64,000 nt of DNA from Streptomyces gobiensis (GTDB lineage: Bacteria > Actinomycetota > Actinomycetes > Streptomycetales > Streptomycetaceae), in the NCBI RefSeq assembly GCF_021216675.1, contig NZ_CP086120.1, positions 5,627,860 through 5,691,859 on the forward strand, read 5' to 3'. Under the pieces are notes generated by a model. The model was not told the origin of the DNA, did not search any database, and was given only the letters and a program-made list of their open reading frames with translations. Both the position numbers and the translations under genes were made by a program. The first letter of the stretch is position 1. Every line of letters begins with the position of its first letter. Below are positions 44,696 to 53,184 of the stretch, piece by piece.

Positions 44696-45484
44696 ACCAC
44701 CTGCGGCTTCGCTTCGGTCGTAGGTGCCGTGGCGCCCGGCCCCCGAGGCGAACCTGGCCGCCCCGGTAGTTGCGTCGGCTGCGAGCGACACGGTGCCGTG
44801 TGTGAACTCGCTGGCGAGTGCCGCGGGCTCGTCGAGACCGTGCTGTTCGATGAGAGACATGCGGTCGTGGCGCAGGCAGGTCTGCGGGAACCCTGCGATC
44901 TGCGCTGCGAGTTCCTGCGCTGCGGCCAGCGCCTCTCCGGCCGGGACGAGACGGTTGACCAGCCCGATGTGCAGGGCTTCGGCCGCGTCGACCGGTCTGC
45001 CGGTGAGGATCAGGTCCATGGCTCTGCTCGTGCCGATCAGCCGGGGCAGCCGCACGGTGCCGCCGTCGATGAGCGGTACGCCCCAGCGTCGGCAGAACAC
45101 GCCGAAGACCGCGCTCTCGTCGGCCACCCGCAGGTCCGCCCAGAGCGCCAGCTCCAGGCCGCCTGCCACGGCGTGTCCGCTGATGGCGGCGATGACCGGC
45201 TTGGACAGCCGCATCCGGGACACGCCCATCGGGCCGTCGCCGTCCGCGGCCGCCCGGTTGCCGTCGCCAGCGCTGATGGCCTTGAGGTCGGCGCCGGCGC
45301 AGAAGGCCTCTCCTGCACCGTGGAGGACAGCGACGGACGCGTCCGGGTCGGCCTCGAAGGCGCGGAACGCATCGGCCAGCGCCGACGCGGTGGCGCGGTC
45401 CACGGCATTGCGGACCTGGGGCCGGTTCAGGCTGATCGTGGTCACCGCGTCCTGGTGTTGGACGCGTACGGTGTCGGGTGCCAT
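44600..45484 (-). CDS. Enoyl-CoA hydratase/isomerase family protein
   Basis: 294-residue crotonase-fold enzyme acting on acyl-CoA thioesters. Family features: TTISLNRPQVRNAVD, FCAGADLKAI (oxyanion hole), SGHAVAGGLELALWADLRVADESAVF, then RRWGVPLIDGGTVRLPRLIG with an Asp rather than Glu at one catalytic position. The last 45 residues (Gly/Ala/Gln-rich) are not conserved and account for the overlap with the convergent gene. Last gene of the TetR-acyl-CoA operon. Confidence 0.9.
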   Translation of the reverse strand: MAPDTVRVQHQDAVTTISLNRPQVRNAVDRATASALADAFRAFEADPDASVAVLHGAGEAFCAGADLKAISAGDGNRAAADGDGPMGVSRMRLSKPVIAAISGHAVAGGLELALWADLRVADESAVFGVFCRRWGVPLIDGGTVRLPRLIGTSRAMDLILTGRPVDAAEALHIGLVNRLVPAGEALAAAQELAAQIAGFPQTCLRHDRMSLIEQHGLDEPAALASEFTHGTVSLAADATTGAARFASGAGRHGTYDRSEAAGGSASAQPPQHQPAQTAQYRGQARTPGQERYRR

Positions 45485-45517
45485 GTCGTGGCTGCCTCCT
45501 CGGTCGCTGTCCGCCGG

Positions 45518-46360
45518 TCAGCGGTGGCGGGAGCCGTAGTCGCCGAACGGGTCATCGCGTTCGCGTACGGCCTGGCGGAACCCCGCCTCGGCCGAGCGGG
45601 CGACGAAGTCCTGTCCTTCCTGCGTGTGCCGGGCCACACCGTCGAGGAAGGTGCCCAGGGTACGGCTGGAGGCCAGCCCCATGTTCTCCGCCGTCTGGTT
45701 GCAGAGCAGCTTGAGCATCTGCAGCTGGTTGACGGGGACCTGGGCCATCCGCCGTGCGAACGCGGTGGCATGGCCAAGGAGCTGCCCGTCGGGCACGCAT
45801 TCGAGGATCAGCCCGGCCTTGACGGCTTCCGGGGCGGGGATCTCGTCTCCGGTGAGCAGATAGCGCTTGGCTTTCTCAAAACCCAGCCGGTAGACCCACA
45901 TCGCCGTGGTGGGCGTTCCCCATACGCGCGAGGGCGGGTAGCCGAAGGTCGCTCCTTCGCCCGCGATCACGATGTCGGAGCAGAGCACCATGTCGGTTCC
46001 GCCGGCGATGCACCAGCCCTGTACCGCCGAGATGACCGGCTTGGTGGCATACCAGAGCTTCATATAGGTGTCGACGAAGGTGGACATCACGCGCATGTCC
46101 ATCAGCGAGTCCCACGCCCGGCCCGACTGTGCCTCGGCTGCCTGCAGTTGGGTGGACCAGTCCAGGCCGTAGCCCGCGCAGAAGGCCGGTCCTTCGGCCC
46201 GGAGCAGGATGACGCGGACGTCGGGGTCGGCGTCGGCGGCGTCGATGGCGTCAGCCAGCGCGTCCCGGAGCTGAGGCGTGATGGTGTTGTACTCCTGGGG
46301 CCGGGACAGGACGAGGGAGCGCACCCCGGCTTCGGTTTCGGTACGGATCGGCTCACTCAT
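45518..46360 (-). CDS. Enoyl-CoA hydratase/isomerase family protein (second copy)
   Basis: 280-residue crotonase-family protein. LVLSRPQEYNTITPQLRDALADAI opens the fold and FCAGYGLDW is the oxyanion segment. SAVQGWCIAGGTDMVLCSDIVIAGEGATFGYP follows. The position usually held by the second catalytic Glu reads VWGTPTTAMW, so the chemistry may differ from hydration. ATG 46360 follows GGGAG and overlaps the acyl-CoA dehydrogenase stop by 8 bases. Confidence 0.9.
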   Translation of the reverse strand: MSEPIRTETEAGVRSLVLSRPQEYNTITPQLRDALADAIDAADADPDVRVILLRAEGPAFCAGYGLDWSTQLQAAEAQSGRAWDSLMDMRVMSTFVDTYMKLWYATKPVISAVQGWCIAGGTDMVLCSDIVIAGEGATFGYPPSRVWGTPTTAMWVYRLGFEKAKRYLLTGDEIPAPEAVKAGLILECVPDGQLLGHATAFARRMAQVPVNQLQMLKLLCNQTAENMGLASSRTLGTFLDGVARHTQEGQDFVARSAEAGFRQAVRERDDPFGDYGSRHR

Positions 46361-47996
46361 GGCCAGCTCCCAAGGGGCGGGCGCGGTCGATGATGGCCGT
46401 GGTGTCCACACCGGAGGGCAGGGTGCCGAAGGCGACGCCCCGGTCGCTGTCGAGCCGGGAGGCGCAGAAGGCGTCCGCGACAGCTGGGTGACCGTGGCGG
46501 TGCAGCAGGGAGCCCTGGAAGATGAGGGCCATCGTTTCGACGGTCCGGCGCGCCCGGTACTGGATGTCGTCGAGGTCGGTGAGTTCCTTGCGCAGCCGTG
46601 TGACCGCGGCGTCCAGCCTGCGGTCGGCCCCGGTTGCCTGCTCGACCTCGGCGAAGAACGCCTCGACCGTCTCTGGTTGCCGGGCCATGGCCCGCAGGGC
46701 GTCCAGGGCGGCTACGTTGCCCGATCCTTCCCAGATGGAGGGCAGCGGCGCCTCACGGTACAGCCGGGGCATGCCCGACTCCTCGACGTATCCGTTGCCG
46801 CCCAGGCATTCCAGGGCCTCGGCGGCGTGCGCGGGCGCCCGCTTGCACACCCAGTACTTGGTGACCGCCAGCCCGATCCGGCGGACAAGTTCTTCCGCGG
46901 TGTCGCCGGCGGCCGCACGGTCGACGGCACCGGCCAGCCGCATCCCGGCCACCGTCGCCGCCTCGGCCTCGATGGCGAGGTCGGCCAGGACATTGGTCAT
47001 CAGCGGCTGGTCGACGAGCAGATCACCGAAGGCCCGGCGGTGAGAGGCGTGGTGGACCGCCTGGACGACACCCTGCCGCATCCCCGCCGCGGAACCGACC
47101 GCGCAGTCCAGCCGGGTGAGGTTCACCATCCGGATGATGGTAGCGACCCCGCGGCCTTCCTCCCCGACGAGTTGGCCCAGCGCACCCTCGTACTCGATCT
47201 CCGATGAGGCATTGGAGCGGTTGCCGAGTTTGTCCTTGAGCCGCTGCAGCCGGATCGCGTTGCGGGTGCCGTCCGGCAGCACGCGCGGAACCAGGAAGCA
47301 GGACAGACCGCCGGGAGCCTGAGCGAGGGTGAGGAACACATCCGACATGGGGGCGGAGGTGAACCACTTGTGCCCGGTCAGCGCGTAGCGCCCGGCATCG
47401 GCGGGCACGGCCCGCGTCGTGTTGGCCCGTACGTCCGAACCGCCCTGCTTCTCCGTCATCGACATGCCAGCGATCAGCCCGCGCTTGGTGAGCGGCTCGC
47501 GCAGCCCGAAGTCGTAGACGGGAGAGGCCAGCCGCGGCTCATAGACCTGCGCCAGCTCCGGCTCGGCCCGCAGCGCGGGCACCGCCGCGTAGGTCATCGA
47601 GATGGGGCACAGATGACCGGGATCGCTCTGCCCCCAGACGTACATCTTCGCCGCACGGGCCACATGCGCACCGACGCGCTCGTCCCGCCACGGGGCACCG
47701 TGCAGCCCATGCGCCACGGCCACCTCCATCAGGCGGTGCCAGTGCGGATGGAACTCGACCTCGTCCATGCGGTGGCCATACCGGTCGTGGGTGCGCAGCA
47801 CCGGAGGATTCGCCTCCACCAGTCGGGCCCATTCCTGGGCCTGCTCACTGCCGGCCAGGACGCCAAGCTTGTGCAGTTCGTCCTCCGCCCACCCCGCGCC
47901 CTCGCGGCGCAGGCCCTCCAGCAGCGCCGGATACGCCGCTACGTCATACTCCGTCAGCGGCGGGGCCTGGTTGGTGACTTCGTGCGTGATCGCCAT
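46353..47996 (-). CDS. Acyl-CoA dehydrogenase, AidB-like
   Basis: 547-residue flavoprotein, longer than normal acyl-CoA dehydrogenases and matching the AidB subfamily. N-terminal NQAPPLTEYDVAAYPALLEGLRREG and GHRMDEVEFHPHWHRLM are AidB-like. FAD/substrate segments are AGMSMTEKQGGSDVRANTT, LTGHKWFTSAPMSD and the C-terminal ECLGGNGYVEESGMPRLYREAP. AidB proteins are linked to alkylation protection and to catabolism of branched acyl-CoAs; the enoyl-CoA hydratase neighbours favour the latter. ATG 47996 follows GGGAG. Confidence 0.92.
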   Translation of the reverse strand: MAITHEVTNQAPPLTEYDVAAYPALLEGLRREGAGWAEDELHKLGVLAGSEQAQEWARLVEANPPVLRTHDRYGHRMDEVEFHPHWHRLMEVAVAHGLHGAPWRDERVGAHVARAAKMYVWGQSDPGHLCPISMTYAAVPALRAEPELAQVYEPRLASPVYDFGLREPLTKRGLIAGMSMTEKQGGSDVRANTTRAVPADAGRYALTGHKWFTSAPMSDVFLTLAQAPGGLSCFLVPRVLPDGTRNAIRLQRLKDKLGNRSNASSEIEYEGALGQLVGEEGRGVATIIRMVNLTRLDCAVGSAAGMRQGVVQAVHHASHRRAFGDLLVDQPLMTNVLADLAIEAEAATVAGMRLAGAVDRAAAGDTAEELVRRIGLAVTKYWVCKRAPAHAAEALECLGGNGYVEESGMPRLYREAPLPSIWEGSGNVAALDALRAMARQPETVEAFFAEVEQATGADRRLDAAVTRLRKELTDLDDIQYRARRTVETMALIFQGSLLHRHGHPAVADAFCASRLDSDRGVAFGTLPSGVDTTAIIDRARPLGAGHE

Positions 47997-48591
47997 CGGA
48001 TGCTCCCAGAGCTCGAAGGGTGAACCTGACCAGAGCGGGAACGGTGCCCGGGCCAACCGCTGGCTCGGACAGCGGGCCGATCAGTGCCTCCGCTCCCGCC
48101 CCGACCAGCGCGGCCGCGGTCAGCTGCGGATCCTGTGCCGGCAGTACGCCGCGCTGCACGCCCTCGGCGATCCGCTCGGCGAACACATCCCGGAACGCCC
48201 GCCTGAACACCAGCCGTTCCGCGTCCACGGCCGGATCGACCGGCTCCGCCAGCAGCGCGTACGCCAGCCGCGGAGACTTCAGCGCCCGCCCTGCGAAGGT
48301 CTCCACCACCGCGACGATGTCCTCGACCAGTCCGGCTTGGCGTCCGGCCGCCTCTGACACCGCCGCCACCTCACGCGAGACGACCGTCCGGAACAACTCG
48401 ACCACGAGATCGGCCTTGCTGGGGAAATGCCGGTACACACTGCCCGTCGCGACACCAGCCCGCGCGGCGACGGCCGACATGGAGCACCCGGTATAGCCAT
48501 GCTCCGACAGCAGCCCGACAGCCGCAGCCAGTACCGCCTCGCGCTGCGCGTCGATACGAGCCTGCACTGCGGGGGTACGTCGGTAGGGCAT
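47944..48591 (-). CDS. TetR-family regulator of the acyl-CoA operon
   Basis: 215-residue repressor. The N-terminal HTH (about 15-60) reads VLAAAVGLLSEHGYTGCSMSAVAARAGVATGSVYRHFPSKADLV. The rest is a helical ligand domain, presumably for an acyl-CoA. It overlaps the acyl-CoA dehydrogenase start by 53 bases and is first in the operon, so autoregulation is likely. Confidence 0.92.
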   Translation of the reverse strand: MPYRRTPAVQARIDAQREAVLAAAVGLLSEHGYTGCSMSAVAARAGVATGSVYRHFPSKADLVVELFRTVVSREVAAVSEAAGRQAGLVEDIVAVVETFAGRALKSPRLAYALLAEPVDPAVDAERLVFRRAFRDVFAERIAEGVQRGVLPAQDPQLTAAALVGAGAEALIGPLSEPAVGPGTVPALVRFTLRALGASDGDHARSHQPGPAADGV

Positions 48592-48780
48592 GGCAAAGAC
48601 TGAAGCACAGATTCACTGCTTCAGCAATGGGTGTGCACGGCTTCTCAAAAGGCCATCGAGCGCTGGGTCAATGGCCGCAAGGAGAACGCTCAGGACCCGT
48701 CTTGCCGATCATGTGGTGGTCGGCCTGCGCCGTCACGGTCTGGGGGGCCGTGTGAAACGGATACCGAAACGGGGAGAGTT

Positions 48781-49035
48781 CACCGTGAGGATGCAGAGGA
48801 GCATTTGGATCTTCTTCTCGTCGGTGACGCTTTACAGCGTGCATAGCTTGTTCATATCACCCGGCTTGGCGGCTGCGCGTCCCTTGCCCGTCTCGATCCG
48901 GTTCACTCGGGTTTGCGAGCAGCGCAGTTCCTTGGTGACCTGCTCGATTTCCAGGTCGGTAGCCTTGCGCAGCTGTTGCAGCTTGGCACTGAGCTGGTGA
49001 CGGTGCACGGTGGGGCTGCTTGGTACCGGTGACAT
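48781..49035 (-). pseudogene. XRE-family (DUF5753-type) regulator remnant with nonsense codon
   Basis: ATG 49035 opens PSSPTVHRHQLSAKLQQLRKATDLEIEQVTKELRCSQTRVNRIETGK, the N-terminal HTH of the abundant Streptomyces XRE/DUF5753 regulators. The frame stops at TAA after NKLCTL, yet continues in sense beyond it (SVTDEKKIQMLLCIL, matching the family's YGVTDEE region). A Tyr codon has therefore become a stop. The C-terminal ligand domain is gone. The remaining 48592-48780 shows nothing recognisable. Confidence 0.7.
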
Positions 49036-49053
49036 GCGTCGCCTTCGCTTCCG

Positions 49054-49380
49054 TTGACCTTGCGCATCCAGGGCGCCTGCGCTCTGGCACAGAACCAGGA
49101 TCGCAGCGCTCAGCCGCTCCGGGTCTACGTCGCTTGGCTGCACCAGCATCTGGCCGCGCTACTGGGCATCGCCCGCCTCTACCGCGACCGGGCACCGTAC
49201 GGCTCCCGCGAACGGGCGCAATGGGAGGACCGCATCCTCAGCGCCCAGCACGTCCACTCCGCCACCTGCACCGGCCTTAACGGAGCCATGGCCCATCTGC
49301 AAACCGCCGCCGACTGCGTCGCCTCGCTGCTCACCGTCATCAAGCAGACAGACGGACAAGAGGAGGAGGCCCTGCCGTGA
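49054..49380 (+). CDS. Small hypothetical helical protein
   Basis: 108-residue protein of unknown function with a TTG start, which makes the N-terminus uncertain. The body is predicted helical (VYVAWLHQHLAALLGIARLYRDRA; LNGAMAHLQTAADCVASLLTVIKQ). The stop overlaps the next gene's GTG start (GTGA), so the two are coupled. Such gene pairs occur next to XRE regulators in Streptomyces. Confidence 0.55.
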   Translation: MTLRIQGACALAQNQDRSAQPLRVYVAWLHQHLAALLGIARLYRDRAPYGSRERAQWEDRILSAQHVHSATCTGLNGAMAHLQTAADCVASLLTVIKQTDGQEEEALP

Positions 49381-49892
49381 CAGTCCAAAGCTCTACCCTG
49401 TCCTGGGCCGTATCGGCTGGCGCCCGGGAGGCAGACGTCCGCAGCGCTTGGCAGTCCGGACGCTCTGCTGATGTTCCCGCCGGTCGGCTGTGGGATGTCG
49501 CGCGGATTACCCGCAGTGTCGGCCTCGGTGCCGTGTACCGGCTCCGAACCAGCGGCGAGTTCCTCGGGCCGGTGCTTGACGTCCCTCTCCGGGCGAGGGT
49601 CGAGTTCATCGTCCCGGCGGGGACCGCGAGGACCTGGCCTCAGCTGCTCGGCACCGTGTGCGTGGGCCCTGGTGTCATCCGCTGCCCCGTCTCTCATGTG
49701 ACCTGGATCAGCGGGCGCGGGGCTGTCTGCGGGCGTCGCTGGATCGTGCCACCGGCCGCCGACGTTCCGGTCACGGATGGCGATGTGCTGTGCGAGGCCG
49801 TCACCGCTGCCATCGCCCACCGCGCCCGCTTGTGGATCGACGAACTGCGCACACTCTCCGCCCCCGTGCAGGGGCAACATGACGGGCTGTGA
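49377..49892 (+). CDS. Hypothetical protein resembling the N-terminus of primase-polymerase-like proteins
   Basis: 171-residue protein, GTG start coupled to the previous gene. Segments WAVSAGAREADVRSAWQSG, LWDVARITRSVGLGAVYRL and RRWIVPPAADVPVTDGDVLCEAV recall a conserved Streptomyces family and the N-terminal part of bifunctional primase/polymerase domains. The catalytic acidic residues of a primase are not evident. Function unknown. Confidence 0.6.
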   Translation: MTVQSSTLSWAVSAGAREADVRSAWQSGRSADVPAGRLWDVARITRSVGLGAVYRLRTSGEFLGPVLDVPLRARVEFIVPAGTARTWPQLLGTVCVGPGVIRCPVSHVTWISGRGAVCGRRWIVPPAADVPVTDGDVLCEAVTAAIAHRARLWIDELRTLSAPVQGQHDGL

Positions 49893-50069
49893 GAACCCGG
49901 CGGCCATGGGCGGCAGTTACCGGTGCTTGCGGCAAATCCCGTGGAGTGCACGGGTGACGCCGGACCTCCTAAGGGCGGTGTGCACCATGACTGAACGGCA
50001 CGCCCTGCACTCCGGGCTTCCGGTGTGAGGTGGCCACGTACGCCGAGTACGACCGAGACGGTGCTGAGC

Positions 50070-50318
50070 ATGTACGGTCCTCCACCGTCCGCACTCCGGT
50101 CGAGGCGGTACGGCGTATTCGTGTTGATGGTCCGCACTCTTGCCTCGGCCCTCCCGCCGCGCGAGCAGCACCGTGCCCACTGGGCAGACGTTTCGGGCAG
50201 CATCAGCGCCTTGGCCGCGCTGGAACGCGGCCAGCCGTGCGGCTTCTCCCTCAGCTGCGCCGGGCGCTGGGCCGAGTGGACCGTCCACCCCGTGCTGCTC
50301 GCCTCTCCGGATACCTGA
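50070..50318 (+). CDS. Small hypothetical protein
   Basis: 82-residue protein. The C-terminal part HWADVSGSISALAALERGQPCGFSLSCAGRWAEWTVHPVLL resembles a family of short Streptomyces proteins of unknown function found near XRE regulators. ATG 50070 is the best-placed start but has no strong ribosome-binding site. Its stop codon is immediately followed by a strong hairpin, which supports it being a real transcription unit. Confidence 0.5.
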   Translation: MYGPPPSALRSRRYGVFVLMVRTLASALPPREQHRAHWADVSGSISALAALERGQPCGFSLSCAGRWAEWTVHPVLLASPDT

Positions 50319-50367
50319 GCTATCCCTCCCAGTGCACGCCGCAGCGGCGTGCACTGGGAGGGATAGC
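50319..50367. terminator. Perfect 23-bp stem hairpin, probable transcription terminator
   Basis: GCTATCCCTCCCAGTGCACG continues to a CAG loop and then the exact inverse complement (23-base arms, 3-base loop). It starts one base after the TGA of the 82-residue gene. No T-run follows, which is normal for Streptomyces terminators. Confidence 0.7.
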
Positions 50368-50464
50368 GCTGTGGCGGTCTGTCTCCAAATGCTTTGCCAG
50401 TGCTGGCTGTTACGGTCCCGATCAGAACAACCCGTCACATCACATCAGGAAAAGTACTACGAGT

Positions 50465-50896
50465 GTGTACCGCATGATCGGCCCATCGCAGCCCTCGCCC
50501 GAGGAGGCCGCTGAGACCTTGGACGGTTGCCGTTTTGACGTGGTGATCGCCGGGAGCGGCACGGCTGCCCTGAACGCGGGCTGGGCGCTGCGCCAGGTCG
50601 GCCACATGGTCTTGGTGGTGGTCGATGACGGCAGGAGCCCGACCGCGTCCCCGCCCAACTGCCATGTCCTCGACCGGTCCGCGAGAACTTCGTGCGGGGC
50701 CGTTCCCGGGACAACTGACCACAATCACCCAGACGCTGACGGTGCGGCAGGATTACGGTGGGTGGTGTGTGAGGCTGGGATGTCGGCCGGGGGTCACTGC
50801 CACCGCACTCGTCATGGCCCCAGCGAGCCCCCGTACATTCCTCCCGACCTCCCTGGAGCGGCTGAGGCATGTGACAAATCTGCTGTTGATCACTGA
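50465..50896 (+). pseudogene. N-terminal remnant of an FAD/NAD(P)-dependent oxidoreductase
   Basis: The first 75 residues match thioredoxin-reductase-like flavoproteins: RFDVVIAGSGTAALNAGWALRQVGHMVLVVVDDGRSP, with a damaged GXGXXG dinucleotide motif. Homology ends near 50690 and the remaining codons look random. The FAD-binding Rossmann unit alone cannot function. No gene is seen from there to the recombinase remnants. Confidence 0.6.
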
Positions 50897-50933
50897 GTGA
50901 GTGGTGTTCTGACGTGTGGATCTGGTGATATTT

Positions 50934-51511
50934 TCAGGATGTTGGGCTGTGGTGTGGTGTTGTTCTGAGCAGGGGTTTTCGTAGGGCGGGGAAGTTGAGG
51001 CGGGCGCTGGACTGCGAGTGTGGTGATTTGGCCTCGACGCGCCACGCGCACACCCGGTACCGGCCGGGGTAGCAGTAGGTCTGCAGGACCTCGCCCACAC
51101 AACGGGCGCCGGTCTTGCACGGGGTTTGCTTCCGGTCGCCCCAGTCGATGACATAGCCCCTTGAGCCTCTGGAGGCAACGCTACCGCTGGGCCGGTACCT
51201 CGGCGCGGGCCCTCTGGAGTTCCGGTACAGCGTCGCCCGGCTGATGCCGAAGTCCTCGGCGACCTGGTCGGCCGTGACGTCACGGTCTTCGTCGGCCATG
51301 AGCGCTGCGATGGCCTTGCGCTGCTGCGGGGTGATCTTCGGCTTCGGGCCGGACCGCTTGCCGCGCCCCTTGCGCTTAGCCTCGCGGGCACCGGCGACGC
51401 GCTTGAGCATGAAGATGCGCTCCATGTCGGCGAACAGGGCGAGCAGATTCATGCAGATCTGGGCCATGACTTAGGTGTCGGCGGTGTCGATCGGGATCGG
51501 GGTACGCCTGC
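50934..51511 (-). pseudogene. Serine recombinase 2, C-terminal remnant
   Basis: Reading right to left, sense begins at RRTPIPIDTADT, hits TAA, then continues VMAQICMNLLALFADMERIFMLKR, the long E-helix region of resolvases. It then gives the C-terminal HTH (KITPQQRKAIAALMADEDRDVTADQVAEDFGISRATLYRN). The N-terminal catalytic domain with the active Ser is absent. The tail after 51170 is not conserved. Fused by deletion or insertion to the end of recombinase 1. Confidence 0.72.
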
Positions 51512-52350
51512 TCTTCTCGTGCTCGGCGAGGGCTCGGTAGATGATGGCGACGCTGGGGCTCTGCCCCTTGCCTTACCGGTGGGGATGATCAGGCCGGGCT
51601 GAATCTGCTCGACGGACTCGCCGCCCGCGCGGCGCCGGAGCACGTGTGCAGCATGTCGTCGGTAATGACGGGTGGCCGGCCGTCGTGCTTGCCCTTGCGA
51701 GCCGCGGTGTCGAGCCCTTCGAGCGTCGACTCCCGGATGTTCTCCCGCTCGGTCTCCGCCATCGCTGCGAAGAACGCGAACAGCAGTCGGCCGGGGCCAC
51801 TCGGGTCGTACATCCCCGGCAGCGGTCCGGGCCGAGTCGCTTCATCTCGTACACGGTGAAGATGACCCGGCAGTGTGGGGCGTGGGGCCTTGATCTGCTG
51901 GGTCAGCGCGAGCGCGGCCTCGAACTGGGGCCGGAGGCGCACGCGCGTGCTGATCTTCTTGGAGAACACCTTGTCGCGCGGGATGCCGTGCTTGGTGAGA
52001 GCGTCCAGCTGCGAGTTGAGTTCCTGTCCGAGGGTCGAGCAGCGAGCGTAGCCGATGCGGATGTCGGCGCCCGGGGTGTCGGGGTCGATCGGTGCCGGGG
52101 GCGGGGTACCGGGCCGCCACGGCTGCCCGGGCCCCGGTCGGCTGGTGTCGGCACCCGTAGCAGCTTCGAGAGCCGGGGCACTCGTGAAGCGGCCGGTGTG
52201 GTAGCTGCCGGCGACCGCGCCGCGGCGCGAGCGGTACGGCGAGCCGGGTTCGGCCGCACACCGCGGGCACGGGTGGCGCTCGACGTCGTCCGCGTCGGAC
52301 GGGAGGGTTCTTGAGGGCCCGTCATGGGCCCGGGTTTTCGCACAATGCAA
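51512..52350 (-). pseudogene. Serine recombinase 1 (Tn3-associated type), multiply frameshifted
   Basis: N-terminal zinc-finger-like HPCPRCAAEPGSPYRS, catalytic start RIGYARCSTLGQELNSQLDAL with the nucleophile Ser, and PSGPGRLLFAFFAAMAETERENIRESTLEGL are in one frame. Sense leaves that frame at least three times: a compensated shift near GRFT/PRLSKLLRVPTPADRG, a shift with about 20 residues lost after KAPRPT (the VYEMKRLG segment is in another frame), and a shift after ITDDMLHT. The enzyme is dead. Recombinases of this type accompany Tn3-family transposases in Streptomyces, consistent with the Tn3 tail at 56376. Confidence 0.78.
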
Positions 52351-52400
52351 GTCTCAAAAGGGGGTAAGACCTGCCTTTGGGTGAGAACGAGTTGTGCGAA
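52337..52400. repeat. Inverted TTCGCACAA/TTGTGCGAA pair beside the recombinase start, candidate recombination site
   Basis: TTCGCACAA (52337-52345) and its exact complement TTGTGCGAA (52392-52400) are 46 bases apart at the 5' end of recombinase 1. A related TGAGAAC-TTGTGC element recurs near 52468-52483. Such sites in front of a resolvase gene are typical of res or terminal-repeat sequences. Function is inference. The surrounding 52351-52527 contains no gene. Confidence 0.4.
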
Positions 52401-52527
52401 CCGATAGGGGTTTGAAGGGACTCCCCGGCTCTCAAGTGATCTTGCTCGGGCAAAGGACCCCCCGTTTATGAGAACTTGTGCCTCGGTGCTTCGGTTGGCG
52501 AGCTTCGCCGACTGAGGTGCTCGGCGT

Positions 52528-53184
52528 TCACCGAGGTGGCGTTACCAGGCCTGTCTCGTAGGCGGTGATGACGAGTTGGACTCGGTCGCGGGCTTCGAGT
52601 TTGGTGAGTAGCCGCGTTATGTGTGCCTTTGCGGTGGCCACGCTGATGTAGAGGTGGGCGGCGATCTCGCTGTTGGACATGCCGCGTCCGACGAGGGTCA
52701 GTACCTCGCGTTCTCGCTCGGTGATGTTCCCGACTGGTCGTGGATGCGGGGCGGGTTCGGGGCGGGCGGCGAACTCTGCGATCAGGCGGCGCGTGACGCT
52801 CGGTGCGATCAGGGCGTCTCCGGCGGCGACCACGCGGATCGCCGCGAGGATGTCGTCCAGTGCTGTGTCCTTGACGAGGAACCCGCTCGCACCCGCTCGG
52901 AGCGCGCCATAAATGTACTCGTCGTCGTCAAACGTGGTGAGGACGAGGACGCGCGTCGCCCCAGCGGCGGCCGTGATCAGCCTGGTGGCCTCGATGCCGT
53001 CCATGCCGGGCATGCGGATGTCCATCACCGCCACGTCGGGCTCGGTGTCCCGGACCAGATGGACCGCTTCGGCGCCGGTTCCGGCCTCTGCCACGACGTC
53101 GATGTCGGGGGTGCCGGCCATCAGGACGCGCAGGCCGTTGCGGACCAGCGGCTGGTCGTCGGCGAGCACGACGCGGACCGTCAT
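52528..53184 (-). CDS. NarL/LuxR-type response regulator
   Basis: 218-residue regulator. The receiver domain (about 1-120) has the phospho-acceptor Asp in DVAVMDIRMPGMDG, the acidic pair in LADDQPLVR and the Lys in FLVKDTA. The LuxR-type HTH (about 150-215) reads ITEREREVLTLVGRGMSNSEIAAHLYISVATAKAHI. The start overlaps the kinase stop (ATGA). Likely regulates the divergent ABC exporter. Confidence 0.95.
   Translation of the reverse strand: MTVRVVLADDQPLVRNGLRVLMAGTPDIDVVAEAGTGAEAVHLVRDTEPDVAVMDIRMPGMDGIEATRLITAAAGATRVLVLTTFDDDEYIYGALRAGASGFLVKDTALDDILAAIRVVAAGDALIAPSVTRRLIAEFAARPEPAPHPRPVGNITEREREVLTLVGRGMSNSEIAAHLYISVATAKAHITRLLTKLEARDRVQLVITAYETGLVTPPR

Noticed and set aside
48592..48780. 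Possible small gene between the TetR and XRE regions
   Set aside because: Short frames with no ribosome-binding site or family pattern.
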